Positions 40,446-48,528 of a stretch of 54,301 nt of DNA are shown here, piece after piece. The DNA is from Rhodospirillales bacterium (GTDB taxonomy: Bacteria > Vulcanimicrobiota > Vulcanimicrobiia > Vulcanimicrobiales > Vulcanimicrobiaceae), in assembly GCA_903970385.1 (NCBI GenBank), contig CAJCIN010000177.1:1-54301 (forward strand), read 5' to 3'. A program made the position numbers and the translations under genes. Below the pieces are notes generated by a model. The model searched no databases. It saw only the letters and a list, made by a program, of their open reading frames with translations, and was not told the DNA's origin. Position 1 is the first letter of the stretch; the number at the start of each line of letters is the position of its first letter.

Positions 40446-40901
40446 CTACGCGCGCGTGCGCGCGTTCATCGTTGCGTCGAGACGACGGCGTTGCTCGTCC
40501 GTCCACGGCAGCGTCCTCTCGCCGCGCGAGCGCACGACGATCATGCGAGCGATCGCGCGAATCGTTCCGTCCGGGCCGACGATCGCCTGATCGAGCGTCG
40601 CGCTCGAGCGGCCGAGTGTGAAGAGTTTGCTGTGCACCCGCAGCGGTTCGTCGTAGAAGCATGCCATGAGGTAACGCAGCTGCAACTCGGCCGTGACGTG
40701 CTGGAACGCGAAGGCATGCGGTTCCGGGTCGTCCGCGGCTTTGAAGAACTGCAACCGGCTCAGCTCGAGATATTCCGGATAGATGACGTTCGAGACGTGA
40801 CCTTGGCCGTCGCATTCGCAATAGCGCGGACGCACCTCGATCGAAAATGAAAACGAGGCGAGCCATGCCGCCTCGTCTCCGGGTTCGTAGAGCGCGAGCA
40901 C
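40446..40901 (-). CDS. 4HBT/YbgC-like acyl-CoA thioesterase
   Basis: A 151-residue hotdog-fold thioesterase from GTG 40901. The catalytic segment ECDGQGHVSNVIYPEYLELSR matches the 'D..GHvnN..Y..y.e..r' signature of the 4-hydroxybenzoyl-CoA thioesterase family, with an aspartate as the acid. AELQLRYLMACFYDEPLRVHS is the next strand pair. It belongs to the FadM/YbgC branch that hydrolyses acyl-CoA. It sits nine bases after the glutaredoxin stop, so it is probably the last gene of a BolA, glutaredoxin, thioesterase operon. Confidence 0.9.
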   Translation of the reverse strand: MLALYEPGDEAAWLASFSFSIEVRPRYCECDGQGHVSNVIYPEYLELSRLQFFKAADDPEPHAFAFQHVTAELQLRYLMACFYDEPLRVHSKLFTLGRSSATLDQAIVGPDGTIRAIARMIVVRSRGERTLPWTDEQRRRLDATMNARTRA

Positions 40902-40910
40902 GCCGCCGCT

Positions 40911-41270
40911 CTAGCGCAGCTTGATGACCGGTGCGGGCTCGGGCTGGCCGGCGAACGCCTCGGAGAGCACCGTGCGGAGCTCGCCGTTCTCGTTCATCGG
41001 CGCGAGGATATCGGTGTCGCCGTAAAACTTGCCGTCGATGAACACCTTCGGCAGCGTCGGCCAATTCGTCATCTGCGAGAGCACCTCGCGCTTCGGCATG
41101 TTCTCGAGGACGTCGAGCACTTCGAACGGGTAGCCGAAACTGCTGAAGAACTGAATCGTTTCGGCGGTGAAGCCGCAACGCGGCATGTCCTTCGTGCCTT
41201 TGCCGTACACCAGGATCTTGTTTTGGCCGATCTCGGCTTCGATCTGTTGCTTGATTTCGTCGACTGACAT
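40911..41270 (-). CDS. grxD: Monothiol glutaredoxin (Grx4-type) with CGFT active site
   Basis: A 119-residue glutaredoxin that carries or transfers [2Fe-2S] clusters. The active site is MPRCGFTAETIQFF, so the usual CGFS is CGFT. Glutathione-binding residues are conserved: the N-terminal lysine in LVYGKGTKD, WPTLPKVFIDGK and the GDTDIL loop (normally GGxDI). ATG 41270 lies seven bases after the bolA stop. Grx4 and BolA form cluster-bridged heterodimers involved in iron sensing or Fe-S delivery, and their pairing here supports that role. Confidence 0.93.
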   Translation of the reverse strand: MSVDEIKQQIEAEIGQNKILVYGKGTKDMPRCGFTAETIQFFSSFGYPFEVLDVLENMPKREVLSQMTNWPTLPKVFIDGKFYGDTDILAPMNENGELRTVLSEAFAGQPEPAPVIKLR

Positions 41271-41277
41271 CGTGCTG

Positions 41278-41511
41278 CTACTCCAAGATTTCGGTGCGGA
41301 TGGACATCGCGTGGATCCGGCCGTCGGCGCGCGCTTCCGAAAGCGCCTTCTCGACCATCCGGTGACGGTCCATCAAGGGAACGCCGCGGAAGGCTCCGCT
41401 CCGTACCAACACGTTGAAATGATCCATGGTGCCGGTCAGATCCACGATTTCGACGTGGGCGTCGGGGAAGGAGCGGCGGATCAACGCCGTCATCGCCTGG
41501 TTCTCGATCAT
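41278..41511 (-). CDS. bolA: BolA-family protein
   Basis: A 77-residue BolA protein. ATG 41511 has AAGGGAG just upstream. It reads MTALIRRSFPDAHVEIVDLTG, then DHFNVLVRSGAFRGVPLMDRHRMVEKALSEA, and ends GRIHAMSIRTEI, covering the whole fold. The family's cluster-ligand histidine is in GRIHAM. The 'FrG..l..RHr.vy..l' helix is nearly intact. It is the first gene of the operon with the Grx4-type glutaredoxin, its known partner. Confidence 0.95.
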   Translation of the reverse strand: MIENQAMTALIRRSFPDAHVEIVDLTGTMDHFNVLVRSGAFRGVPLMDRHRMVEKALSEARADGRIHAMSIRTEILE

Positions 41512-41544
41512 CGCTCCCTTTGGATTCGCGAATCGCGCCGGAGG

Positions 41545-42555
41545 TTACTTCGCGGCGGGATTGATCGGTGGCGGGACCGTCGATCCGCCGGGAGCCGAAG
41601 GCGGCGGCGGCGGGTCGACCCGCGTGAACCCGGCCGGGATCTCGAACAGACCCGCATCCGCGGCGGTCAACGGCCGAACGTGCGCGCGCTCGAGGACCGA
41701 CGCCGATTGGATCGGTCCCGGCAGCATGGGAAGCGTCATGGTGACGTCGCCGCGCTCGTAATACAGAAAGTGGGCGATCGCCGGATCGGGCACGGGCACC
41801 GGCGGTTCGATCGTCGTCTTGCAGCCGAGCGAGCCCATCATCTTCGTGATCTGGCCGACGTCGACGGTCGAGTTCGGCTTCACGAACGGTTCCGTTCGCG
41901 TCGCATCGACGTACAGCGTGACCGCGATCTTCGCCGTCAGCGCCGGACATTGGCCCGTCGCGGTCGTACCGACCGACGAGTCGACGAGGAACCCGCTCGC
42001 GCCCGTTCCGTCGAAGGCGTGCGTCTGGACCGGGGTCGTCGACGCTTTGATCGTCATGGCCATGCTGCCGCTCGTCGCGCCGTTCGGCCGCGCGTTCATC
42101 GCGGTCTCGAGCTCGTCGACGAGATTCGGCTGCAGCATCGCTTTCGCGGCGTCGCCCGTCACGACGGCGTACGTCTTCGCGTGCGTGTCGAGATAGTCGA
42201 CTTCGTTTCTGTCGGGGCGCCCGATCGTCGCTTTCGCGGCGGCCGGATCGTCGACGCGCTCGAGGCCGCCGAGAAAGCTGTAGTGGTACAACACGCCTTC
42301 GCGTTGACGTTGAACGCCGGAGAGCGATCCGGGCAACGGTGGATACGTGGCGCTCGGCCCGAGAAGCGCGAAGGTGGCGCGCAAATCGTCGAACGAACCG
42401 AGCGGCGGCGGTTCGGAGCCGAGGACGTAGATGCGCTGCAATTGATCGAACGCGACGTCGTTCGGATCGGCCAACGTGGCGACCGGCGCTGCTGTCGCGG
42501 CTGCGACGAAGGCGATCGCCGTGAGGACGCGCGTGCTCGTGCTGATGCGGTTCAC
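41545..42555 (-). CDS. Secreted protein of unknown function with proline-rich C-terminus
   Basis: A 336-residue exported protein from GTG 42555, which overlaps the TPR gene's TGA (GTGA). The signal peptide ends near PVATLADP. The mature protein is beta-rich (AVTGDAAKAMLQPNLVDELE, then KIAVTLYVDATRTEPFV), with a cysteine in GQCPALT and another in GSLGCKTT that may form a disulfide. It ends in a proline-rich tail (DPPPPPSAPGGSTVPPP). The outline resembles an outer-membrane lipoprotein-sorting-like fold, but I assign no family. It is the last gene of a three-gene unit with a TPR protein and a small membrane protein. Confidence 0.78.
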   Translation of the reverse strand: MNRISTSTRVLTAIAFVAAATAAPVATLADPNDVAFDQLQRIYVLGSEPPPLGSFDDLRATFALLGPSATYPPLPGSLSGVQRQREGVLYHYSFLGGLERVDDPAAAKATIGRPDRNEVDYLDTHAKTYAVVTGDAAKAMLQPNLVDELETAMNARPNGATSGSMAMTIKASTTPVQTHAFDGTGASGFLVDSSVGTTATGQCPALTAKIAVTLYVDATRTEPFVKPNSTVDVGQITKMMGSLGCKTTIEPPVPVPDPAIAHFLYYERGDVTMTLPMLPGPIQSASVLERAHVRPLTAADAGLFEIPAGFTRVDPPPPPSAPGGSTVPPPINPAAK

Positions 42556-43052
42556 GGTGCGGTCGTCTCCATGAGCGCGAGGGCGTAACGCCTCATGCTT
42601 CGGTTGTAGCGAGGGAGATACTCGGAGAGGGCGGTGAGCGCGACGGAGACGGCTTCCCGCTCGCGACCCGCATCGACGAGCGCGAGCGAGAGCGTCGCGC
42701 GCACGGCGTTCGTCAGCTCGTCGGGTTCGCGCGCGAGTTCTTCGCGCAGCAGGCCGACCGCGCGCTCCGCACGGCCGAGGTTGCGCAGCGAGCTCGCATA
42801 CTGGATGACGAGCCGCCGGCGTCGCGGGCCGGTGATGCCGGCGGCGAGCGACGCTTCGTAGAGCGTGACGGCACGTTCCGGATCGCCGGTCGAATCGTAC
42901 GCGCCGCCCAGTTCGTACAGCGCGTCGGGATCGCTCGCCGGCCGTTCGGCGACGAGCGCCGTCATGGCCGTCAGGAACGCATCCCCGTCGTAGTCGTCGA
43001 TCGACGCCCAGAGTGCGTCGATCCGCTCGGGCCATGCGACCTGCGTGTCCAC
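42552..43052 (-). CDS. Tetratricopeptide-repeat protein
   Basis: A 166-residue soluble protein from GTG 43052, two bases after the upstream stop. It is made almost wholly of TPR-like helical pairs: DALYELGGAYDSTGDPERAVTLYEASLAAG, RRRLVIQYASSLRNLGRAERAVGLLREELAREP and ATLSLALVDAGREREAVSVAL. This matches the 'tetratrico peptide repeat' type with YELGGAYD, often found in small standalone scaffold proteins. Its partner is unknown and may be the adjacent secreted or membrane protein. Confidence 0.85.
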   Translation of the reverse strand: MDTQVAWPERIDALWASIDDYDGDAFLTAMTALVAERPASDPDALYELGGAYDSTGDPERAVTLYEASLAAGITGPRRRRLVIQYASSLRNLGRAERAVGLLREELAREPDELTNAVRATLSLALVDAGREREAVSVALTALSEYLPRYNRSMRRYALALMETTAP

Positions 43053-43053
43053 C

Positions 43054-43269
43054 CTACGAAAGCATTCCGGGACGGTCCGCCCGGACCGCGATCCACAGGA
43101 GCCTCGCTTCGCGAAGCGTTTCCGGAACGATCGTCGCGACACGTTGCAGCGCGGCGCTCGCGCCGGCCGCGGCGACGATCGCCGCCACGCCGCAAAGGAT
43201 CGCGGGCACGCCGCGGATGCGCACGCTTCCGACGCGGACGCGGCTCGCCGCAATGAGGGGCTGTAGCAT
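43054..43269 (-). CDS. Probable small single-span membrane protein
   Basis: A 71-residue frame from ATG 43269 to TAG 43054-43056. It has a basic N-terminus (MLQPLIAASRVRVGSVRIRG), one hydrophobic segment (VPAILCGVAAIVAAAGASAAL) and a C-terminal amphipathic part (PETLREARLLWIAVRAD). It fills the gap between the divergent acyl-CoA synthetase and the TPR gene and ends two bases before the TPR start, as a cotranscribed gene would. No ribosome site is obvious and the family is unknown, so it is less certain than its neighbours. Confidence 0.5.
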   Translation of the reverse strand: MLQPLIAASRVRVGSVRIRGVPAILCGVAAIVAAAGASAALQRVATIVPETLREARLLWIAVRADRPGMLS

Positions 43270-43338
43270 CGCTGCGCGCTTCGGCTTCGATGCGAAGTGC
43301 CCTGGGAGTCGTGCGACGGGGTGCCGTACGAACGAACG

Positions 43339-44946
43339 ATGGCCACAGCATTTTCTTGGGACGTGCCGGCGCAGTTCAATTTCGGTCGCGACGTCGTCGA
43401 TGCGCTCGCGCGTGAGAACCGGCGCGGGCTGCTCTTCATCGACGCCTCCGATCGCCGCACCGACGTCTCGTTTCCCGAGATCGGCGACGCGACGCAGCGG
43501 TACGCGGGCGCGTTCCGCGATCTCGGCATCGTCAAAGGCGAACGCGTCGTCGTGTTGTTGCCGAAGATTCCCGCGTGGCTCTACGCGATGGTCGGTCTCG
43601 TGCGACTCGGCGCCGTCGTCGTGCCGTGCTCGGAGCAATTGCGCGCGAAAGATCTCGCATTCCGCGCGCAGCACAGCGAGGCGACGACGATCGTCGCGCA
43701 CGTGTCGAATCGCGCCGAGGTCGATCTGCTCCGCGGCACGCCGGGCCTCGAGCGGTTCTTACTCGTCGGCGAAACGGGTAACGCGCCGGGCTGGACGTCG
43801 CTCGACGCTCTCGTCGAGCGCGCGCAACCGTTCGCCGGAAATCCGACGAGCGCGGACGAGATCGCGTACATCGTCTACACGAGCGGCACGACGAAGGATC
43901 CCAAAGGCGTCGTGCACTCGCACGCGTACACGTATGCCAAGCGCATGCAGGCGCGCGTCTGGCTCGATGCGCGAGCGGACGATCTCGTGTGGAGCACGGC
44001 CGGCACGGGCTGGGCGAAATCGCTCTGGAACGTGTTGCTCGGACCGTGGTCGTGCGGCTCCGCGATCGTGCTCGACGAGGGCGGCTTCGTCCCGGCGAAA
44101 CGTCTGGATCTCATTCGCGATCTCGACGTCACCGTGCTCTGTCAGGCACCGACGGAATACCGGCTCGAGGCGAAGCTCGACGGGCTCGGCGATTGGAAAC
44201 TCCCGAAGCTGCGCCATTGCGTGTCGGCCGGCGAGCCGCTCAATCCCGAGGTGCTCGAACGTTGGAAGGACGCGTTCGGCCTCACGATCCTCGACGGATA
44301 CGGGCAGACCGAAAACTCGTTGCTCGTCGCGAACGTTCCCGGCCTCGACGTGCGCCCGGGATCGATGGGGAAGCCGACGCCGGGCCACGACGTCGACGTC
44401 GTCGACGAAAACGGTGCGCCGTGTGCGGCCGGCGACGTCGGCGACATCGGCGTGCGCGGCGATCCGCCGACGCTCTTCCGCGGCTATTACAAGAACGATG
44501 AGGAGACGCGCGCGTCGCGGCGCGGAGAGTGGTATCTCACGGGCGATCGCGCGCAGAAAGACGACGATGGATATTTCTGGTTCGTCGGCCGCGCGGACGA
44601 CGTGATCTCGTCGGGCGCGTATCGCATCGGGCCGTTCGAAGTGGAGAGCGCGCTGCTCGAACATCCGGCAGTCGCCGAATCGGCCGTCGTCGGAAGTCCG
44701 GATCCGGATCGCGGCAACGTCGTGAAAGCCTTCGTCGTGCTGCGTCCGGGCCACGAGCCGTCGGACGCGCTCGTTCGCGAGCTGCAAGATCACTGCAAAC
44801 GCGTCACGGCGCCGTACAAATATCCGCGCGAGATCGAGTTCGTCGCGGATCTCCCGAAGACGCGGTCGGGCAAGATCCGTCGCGTCGAGTTGCGCGCGGC
44901 CGAACTCAAGCGCAAGGGCGCGACGGCCGCGAGCGGTTTCGTCTGA
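43339..44946 (+). CDS. Acyl-CoA synthetase (medium-chain/benzoate-type AMP-ligase)
   Basis: ANL-superfamily ligase of 535 residues that activates an acid with ATP and then CoA. The start ATG 43339 (MATAFSWDVPAQFNFGRDVV) matches the MACS subfamily. The phosphate loop is YTSGTTKDPKGVVHSH, then A5 DGYGQTENSLL, A7 EWYLTGDRAQKD, A8 FVGRADDVISSGAYRIGPFEVE and the A10 lysine in KTRSGKIRRVEL. The substrate is likely a medium-chain or aromatic acid. Its TGA is overlapped by an apparent CTG start of the RDD gene. Confidence 0.93.
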   Translation: MATAFSWDVPAQFNFGRDVVDALARENRRGLLFIDASDRRTDVSFPEIGDATQRYAGAFRDLGIVKGERVVVLLPKIPAWLYAMVGLVRLGAVVVPCSEQLRAKDLAFRAQHSEATTIVAHVSNRAEVDLLRGTPGLERFLLVGETGNAPGWTSLDALVERAQPFAGNPTSADEIAYIVYTSGTTKDPKGVVHSHAYTYAKRMQARVWLDARADDLVWSTAGTGWAKSLWNVLLGPWSCGSAIVLDEGGFVPAKRLDLIRDLDVTVLCQAPTEYRLEAKLDGLGDWKLPKLRHCVSAGEPLNPEVLERWKDAFGLTILDGYGQTENSLLVANVPGLDVRPGSMGKPTPGHDVDVVDENGAPCAAGDVGDIGVRGDPPTLFRGYYKNDEETRASRRGEWYLTGDRAQKDDDGYFWFVGRADDVISSGAYRIGPFEVESALLEHPAVAESAVVGSPDPDRGNVVKAFVVLRPGHEPSDALVRELQDHCKRVTAPYKYPREIEFVADLPKTRSGKIRRVELRAAELKRKGATAASGFV

Positions 44947-45845
44947 GCACGAACGAACCGCCCTTCGGCCCCGATCTCGGCGCGACGCAACCGATACCCG
45001 TCACGCCGATTCCCGTCGCTCCGACTCCGCCGGCGCGCCCGCCGATCGTCGCGTCGCCGCCGTTTCGCTTCGGCAACGTCCCGCTGTATCTCATCGCTCG
45101 GCTAATCGCGGTCGCGGTCGATCTCTTCGCGATCGCCTTTGCGGTCGCGACGTTCGGATTTCACGCGTTCGAGAAGGGCTTTCTCTTGCTCGCGGGCCGC
45201 GACGAAGGCGGGTTCGCGACGCTCGCGGGCATCTCGTTCGGCGTCGCCGCGTTCCTCGCGTTCGTCTGCGAATCGCTCTTCGGAACGACGCTCGGGAAGG
45301 CGATCTTCGGTCTTCGCGTGCGCCGCACCGACGGAACGCATGCGGGCGTCGCGCGCATCTTCGTGCGTTATCTCTTGCGGCCGATCGACATCCTCGTCAT
45401 CGGTCCCCTGCTCGCGCTCGTCACGCCGCGCCATCAACGTCTCGGCGATTTCGCGGGCGGCACCGTCGTGTCGCGGAGCCGCATCGGCCCGCTCGCGAGC
45501 CTCATCGCGATCGTCTTGCTCGCCGGCATCGTCTACGCGGAGATCGTCTTCGGTGGCGGCCTCGAATCGGCGCTCGGGGTGACGGCCGAAGCCGCGAGTT
45601 ACGGCCCGGATCTCGTCGTGAAGACCGCGGCGCTCGCGGGCATCACGCTCGCGAAGCCGCCCCTCACCTCGCTTCCGTATCCGGCCGTCGCAACGACGCC
45701 GACACCGACGCCGTACGCGACCGCCGCCGCGTCCGCGATTCCGACGGTCGAAAACTCGAGCGAGCCGGCGGCCGCGCCGACCGACGCCGCGACGGCCGAA
45801 CCCGACCCGGACGCCACCGTCACGCCGAGCGTCGAACACATCTAG
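44943..45845 (+). CDS. RDD-family membrane protein
   Basis: A protein of about 300 residues. The proline-rich N-terminus (GATQPIPVTPIPVAPTPPAR) is cytoplasmic. The RDD domain starts at YLIARLIAVAVDLFAIAFAV, with the Arg and Asp of the family name, and contains SLFGTTLGKAIFGLRVRRTDG and RHQRLGDFAGGTVV. A further helix (LASLIAIVLLAGIVYAEIVFGG) and a Thr/Pro/Ala-rich tail follow. No ATG, GTG or TTG exists in frame before the domain. CTG 44943, overlapping the upstream stop as CTGA, mirrors the ATGA/GTGA couplings elsewhere and is the best start. Confidence 0.85.
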   Translation: MSTNEPPFGPDLGATQPIPVTPIPVAPTPPARPPIVASPPFRFGNVPLYLIARLIAVAVDLFAIAFAVATFGFHAFEKGFLLLAGRDEGGFATLAGISFGVAAFLAFVCESLFGTTLGKAIFGLRVRRTDGTHAGVARIFVRYLLRPIDILVIGPLLALVTPRHQRLGDFAGGTVVSRSRIGPLASLIAIVLLAGIVYAEIVFGGGLESALGVTAEAASYGPDLVVKTAALAGITLAKPPLTSLPYPAVATTPTPTPYATAAASAIPTVENSSEPAAAPTDAATAEPDPDATVTPSVEHI

Positions 45846-45886
45846 CCCGGCCGGGAATGCACGAGGCTTCGCATAAGCCACGGAGC

Positions 45887-46897
45887 ATGAGAGCCGTACG
45901 TTTGACCGAGCTCGGCGGACCCGAGAAACTGCACGTCGCGGACGTTCCGAAGCCGGAAGCGGGGCCGGGACAGATCGTCGTGCGGGTGAAGCGCGCCGCG
46001 TTCAACCGGCGCGACGTCTTCATCACGCAGAATCTGTATCCGGGCATCTCGCTGCCGCGAACGCTCGGCTCGGATGCGTGCGGCGTCGTCGATTCGATCG
46101 GTGAGGGCGTGCAGGGATGCGCGGTCGGCGCGCCCGTCGTCATCAATCCGGAACTCGGCTGGGCCGGCGACGGACCGCTGCCCGACACATCGGGCGACAT
46201 CCTCGGCATGCCGACCGACGGCACGTTCGCCGAATTCGTCGTCGTGCCGGCGGCGAACGTCTACGCGAAGCCCGCGGCGCTCAGCGATGACGAGGCCGCG
46301 GCCATTCCGCTCGCCGGACTGACCGCATACCGCGCGACGTTCACGCGCGGCAAGATCACGAAGGACGACGTCGTGTTCATTCCCGGCGTCGGCAGCGGCG
46401 TGCAGACGTTCGTGCTCGCGTATGCGAAGCACGTCGGCGCGCGCACCGTGGTCACGTCGGGCAGCGACGAGAAACTCGAACGCGCGAAAGCGCTCGGCGC
46501 CGACGTCGCGATCAACTACAACACCGACGCCGATTGGCACAAGACGGCACGCAAGGCGGCCGGCGGTGCGGGCCCGACGCTCGTCGTCGATTCGTCGGGC
46601 GGCGACACGCTCACGAAGTCGATCGACATCGTCGCGCCGGGCGGACGCGTCGTGATCTACGGCGGCACGCGCGGCGATGCGAAAGTCCGGCCGTTCTCGA
46701 TCTTCTGGAAGCACATCGACGTGCTCGGAACGTCGATGGGCAGCCCGAGCGATTTCGCGGCGATGCTGAAGCTCTTCGAGACGGGCGTCAAGCCCGCGAT
46801 CGACCGCGTCTTTCCGATGGACGACGTGGTGAGCGCGGCGGAGCGGGTGCTCGCGGGCGATCAGTTCGGCAAGGTCGTTCTCGCGATCGGCGAATGA
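45887..46897 (+). CDS. MDR-family zinc-independent alcohol dehydrogenase/quinone oxidoreductase
   Basis: A 336-residue medium-chain reductase. It begins MRAVRLTELGGPEKLHVADVP. An in-frame ATG at 45857 would add ten residues. Position 'FNRRDVFITQNLYPG' lacks the cysteine and the His-Glu pair that bind catalytic zinc, so it is of the zinc-free NADPH:quinone reductase type. The cofactor motif is FIPGVGSGVQTFVLAYAKH, and YGGTRGD and HIDVLGTSMGSP are typical later blocks. Its TGA is shared with the ATG of the peptide-binding protein gene, a coupling with no obvious functional logic. Confidence 0.92.
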   Translation: MRAVRLTELGGPEKLHVADVPKPEAGPGQIVVRVKRAAFNRRDVFITQNLYPGISLPRTLGSDACGVVDSIGEGVQGCAVGAPVVINPELGWAGDGPLPDTSGDILGMPTDGTFAEFVVVPAANVYAKPAALSDDEAAAIPLAGLTAYRATFTRGKITKDDVVFIPGVGSGVQTFVLAYAKHVGARTVVTSGSDEKLERAKALGADVAINYNTDADWHKTARKAAGGAGPTLVVDSSGGDTLTKSIDIVAPGGRVVIYGGTRGDAKVRPFSIFWKHIDVLGTSMGSPSDFAAMLKLFETGVKPAIDRVFPMDDVVSAAERVLAGDQFGKVVLAIGE

Positions 46898-48528
46898 GCT
46901 TCGGGCGACTCGTTCGAGTCGCCGCGTGTGCGGCGTTCGCGCTCGGCGCGACGTTCGGCGTCGCGACGCCCGTGACGTCGGACGCCGCGGAACCGCACGT
47001 CCTGCGCTTCACGGAAGAGCTGGACGTGACGTCGCTCAACCCGCTGCTCACGACGGTCGCGGTCACGACGGACCTCAGCGAGCTGACGATGGCGCACTTC
47101 GTGCGGATCGACGCGTCGAACCGGCTGTATCCCGAGTTGCTCACCGTCGTGCCCACCGCGAGCAACGGGGGCGTGAGCCGCGACGGAAAAACGATCACGT
47201 TCCATCTGCGTCGCGGCGTGCGGTGGAGCGACGGCGCGCCCTTCGATGCGAGCGACGTGCTCTTCACCGTCAAGACGATCCTCGATCCGAAGAACAACAT
47301 CAGCGTACGCGACGCGTGGGATCGGCTCGCCGGCGTCGACGCGCCGGACGCGTACACCGTGCGTTTCCATCTCAAGGCGCCGTACGGCGGCTTCGCGTCG
47401 CGGTACTTCGCCTCGGACGACACGTCGTGCGTGCTCCCGAAGCATCTGTTGGACCATCTCGCGACGATCAACGATGCGCCGTACAACGGGCTGCCGGTCG
47501 GTATCGGACCGTTTCGCTACACGGCATTCCGACGCGGCGACCGCATCGAAATGGAAGCGAATCCGTACTATTTCCGCGGCCGTCCGAAGCTCGACCGGAT
47601 CGTCTACAAGATCATCACGGACGAGAGCACCGTCATGACGCAGTTGCAAACGGGAGAACTCGACCTCTGGGGGCTCGTCGGCGGCACGTTCTACGATCGC
47701 GTGCGCGCTCTGCCGGATACGAACGTGACGGTCGTACCCGGCCAATACGTCGGCGGCATCTATCTCAACACGTCGCGGCCCGCGCTCGCGGATCCGGCGG
47801 TCAGGCGCGCCCTCATGCTCGACGTCGACCGCACCTTCGTCCTGACGAAGATCAATCACGGCGCCGGTTTCCTCACGCAATCCGTGATGCCGCAGATCTC
47901 GCGCGATTACGTGCGCCTGCCGTACGCCGCCTACGACCCCGGCGCCGCGGCGCGTTTGCTCGACGCGAACGGCTGGAAGATCGGGAGCGACGGGATTCGT
48001 GAGAAAGGCGGCACGCGTCTCGCGGTTCAAATCGCACTGCCGAGCGGCTACCAGCCGTCGCAGATCACGGCGGAGTTCGTGCGCGCCGCATGGCAGAAGC
48101 TCGGCGTGGCCGTCGACACCAAGGCGTATTCCGACGCGCAATATTTCGCTCCGGCGGCCGAGCACGGCACGCTCAACAGCGGCGAGTTCGACGCCGCGCT
48201 GCTCTCGCAACAGGGCGCGTACGACGCCGATCTGAGCGCGCGCTACGCGTGCGCCTACGCTCCGCCGAACGGCAACAACATCGTTCGTTTCTGCGATCCG
48301 AAGATCGATGCGGAGATGGCGGCGTACGAGGCGACGGTCGACCCCGCGAAACGCGCGTCGCTCGCCGCGCAGATCCAACGCGATCTCGATCGCGCGACGC
48401 CGTCGATCTCGCTCTACGAGCGCGCGTTCATCTACGCGTCCGGACGCGCCGTTCGCGGGTTCCACCCGGGCGGCTTCACGGCGTACGACGATTTCATGAA
48501 CGTCGACGTCGACCCGGCCGCGCGCTGA
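46894..48528 (+). CDS. ABC transporter substrate-binding protein, family 5 (peptide/nickel type)
   Basis: A 544-residue exported binding protein. ATG 46894 overlaps the previous TGA (ATGA). The signal peptide ends near VTSDAAEP, with no lipobox. Family landmarks are LRFTEELDVTSLNPLLTT, FHLRRGVRWSDGAPFDASDVLFT, GIGPFRYTAFRRGDRIEMEANPYYFRG and FDAALLSQQGAYDADLSARY. Such proteins capture peptides or similar solutes for an ABC importer. No permease or ATPase gene is adjacent, so it is an orphan in this window. Confidence 0.94.
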   Translation: MSFGRLVRVAACAAFALGATFGVATPVTSDAAEPHVLRFTEELDVTSLNPLLTTVAVTTDLSELTMAHFVRIDASNRLYPELLTVVPTASNGGVSRDGKTITFHLRRGVRWSDGAPFDASDVLFTVKTILDPKNNISVRDAWDRLAGVDAPDAYTVRFHLKAPYGGFASRYFASDDTSCVLPKHLLDHLATINDAPYNGLPVGIGPFRYTAFRRGDRIEMEANPYYFRGRPKLDRIVYKIITDESTVMTQLQTGELDLWGLVGGTFYDRVRALPDTNVTVVPGQYVGGIYLNTSRPALADPAVRRALMLDVDRTFVLTKINHGAGFLTQSVMPQISRDYVRLPYAAYDPGAAARLLDANGWKIGSDGIREKGGTRLAVQIALPSGYQPSQITAEFVRAAWQKLGVAVDTKAYSDAQYFAPAAEHGTLNSGEFDAALLSQQGAYDADLSARYACAYAPPNGNNIVRFCDPKIDAEMAAYEATVDPAKRASLAAQIQRDLDRATPSISLYERAFIYASGRAVRGFHPGGFTAYDDFMNVDVDPAAR

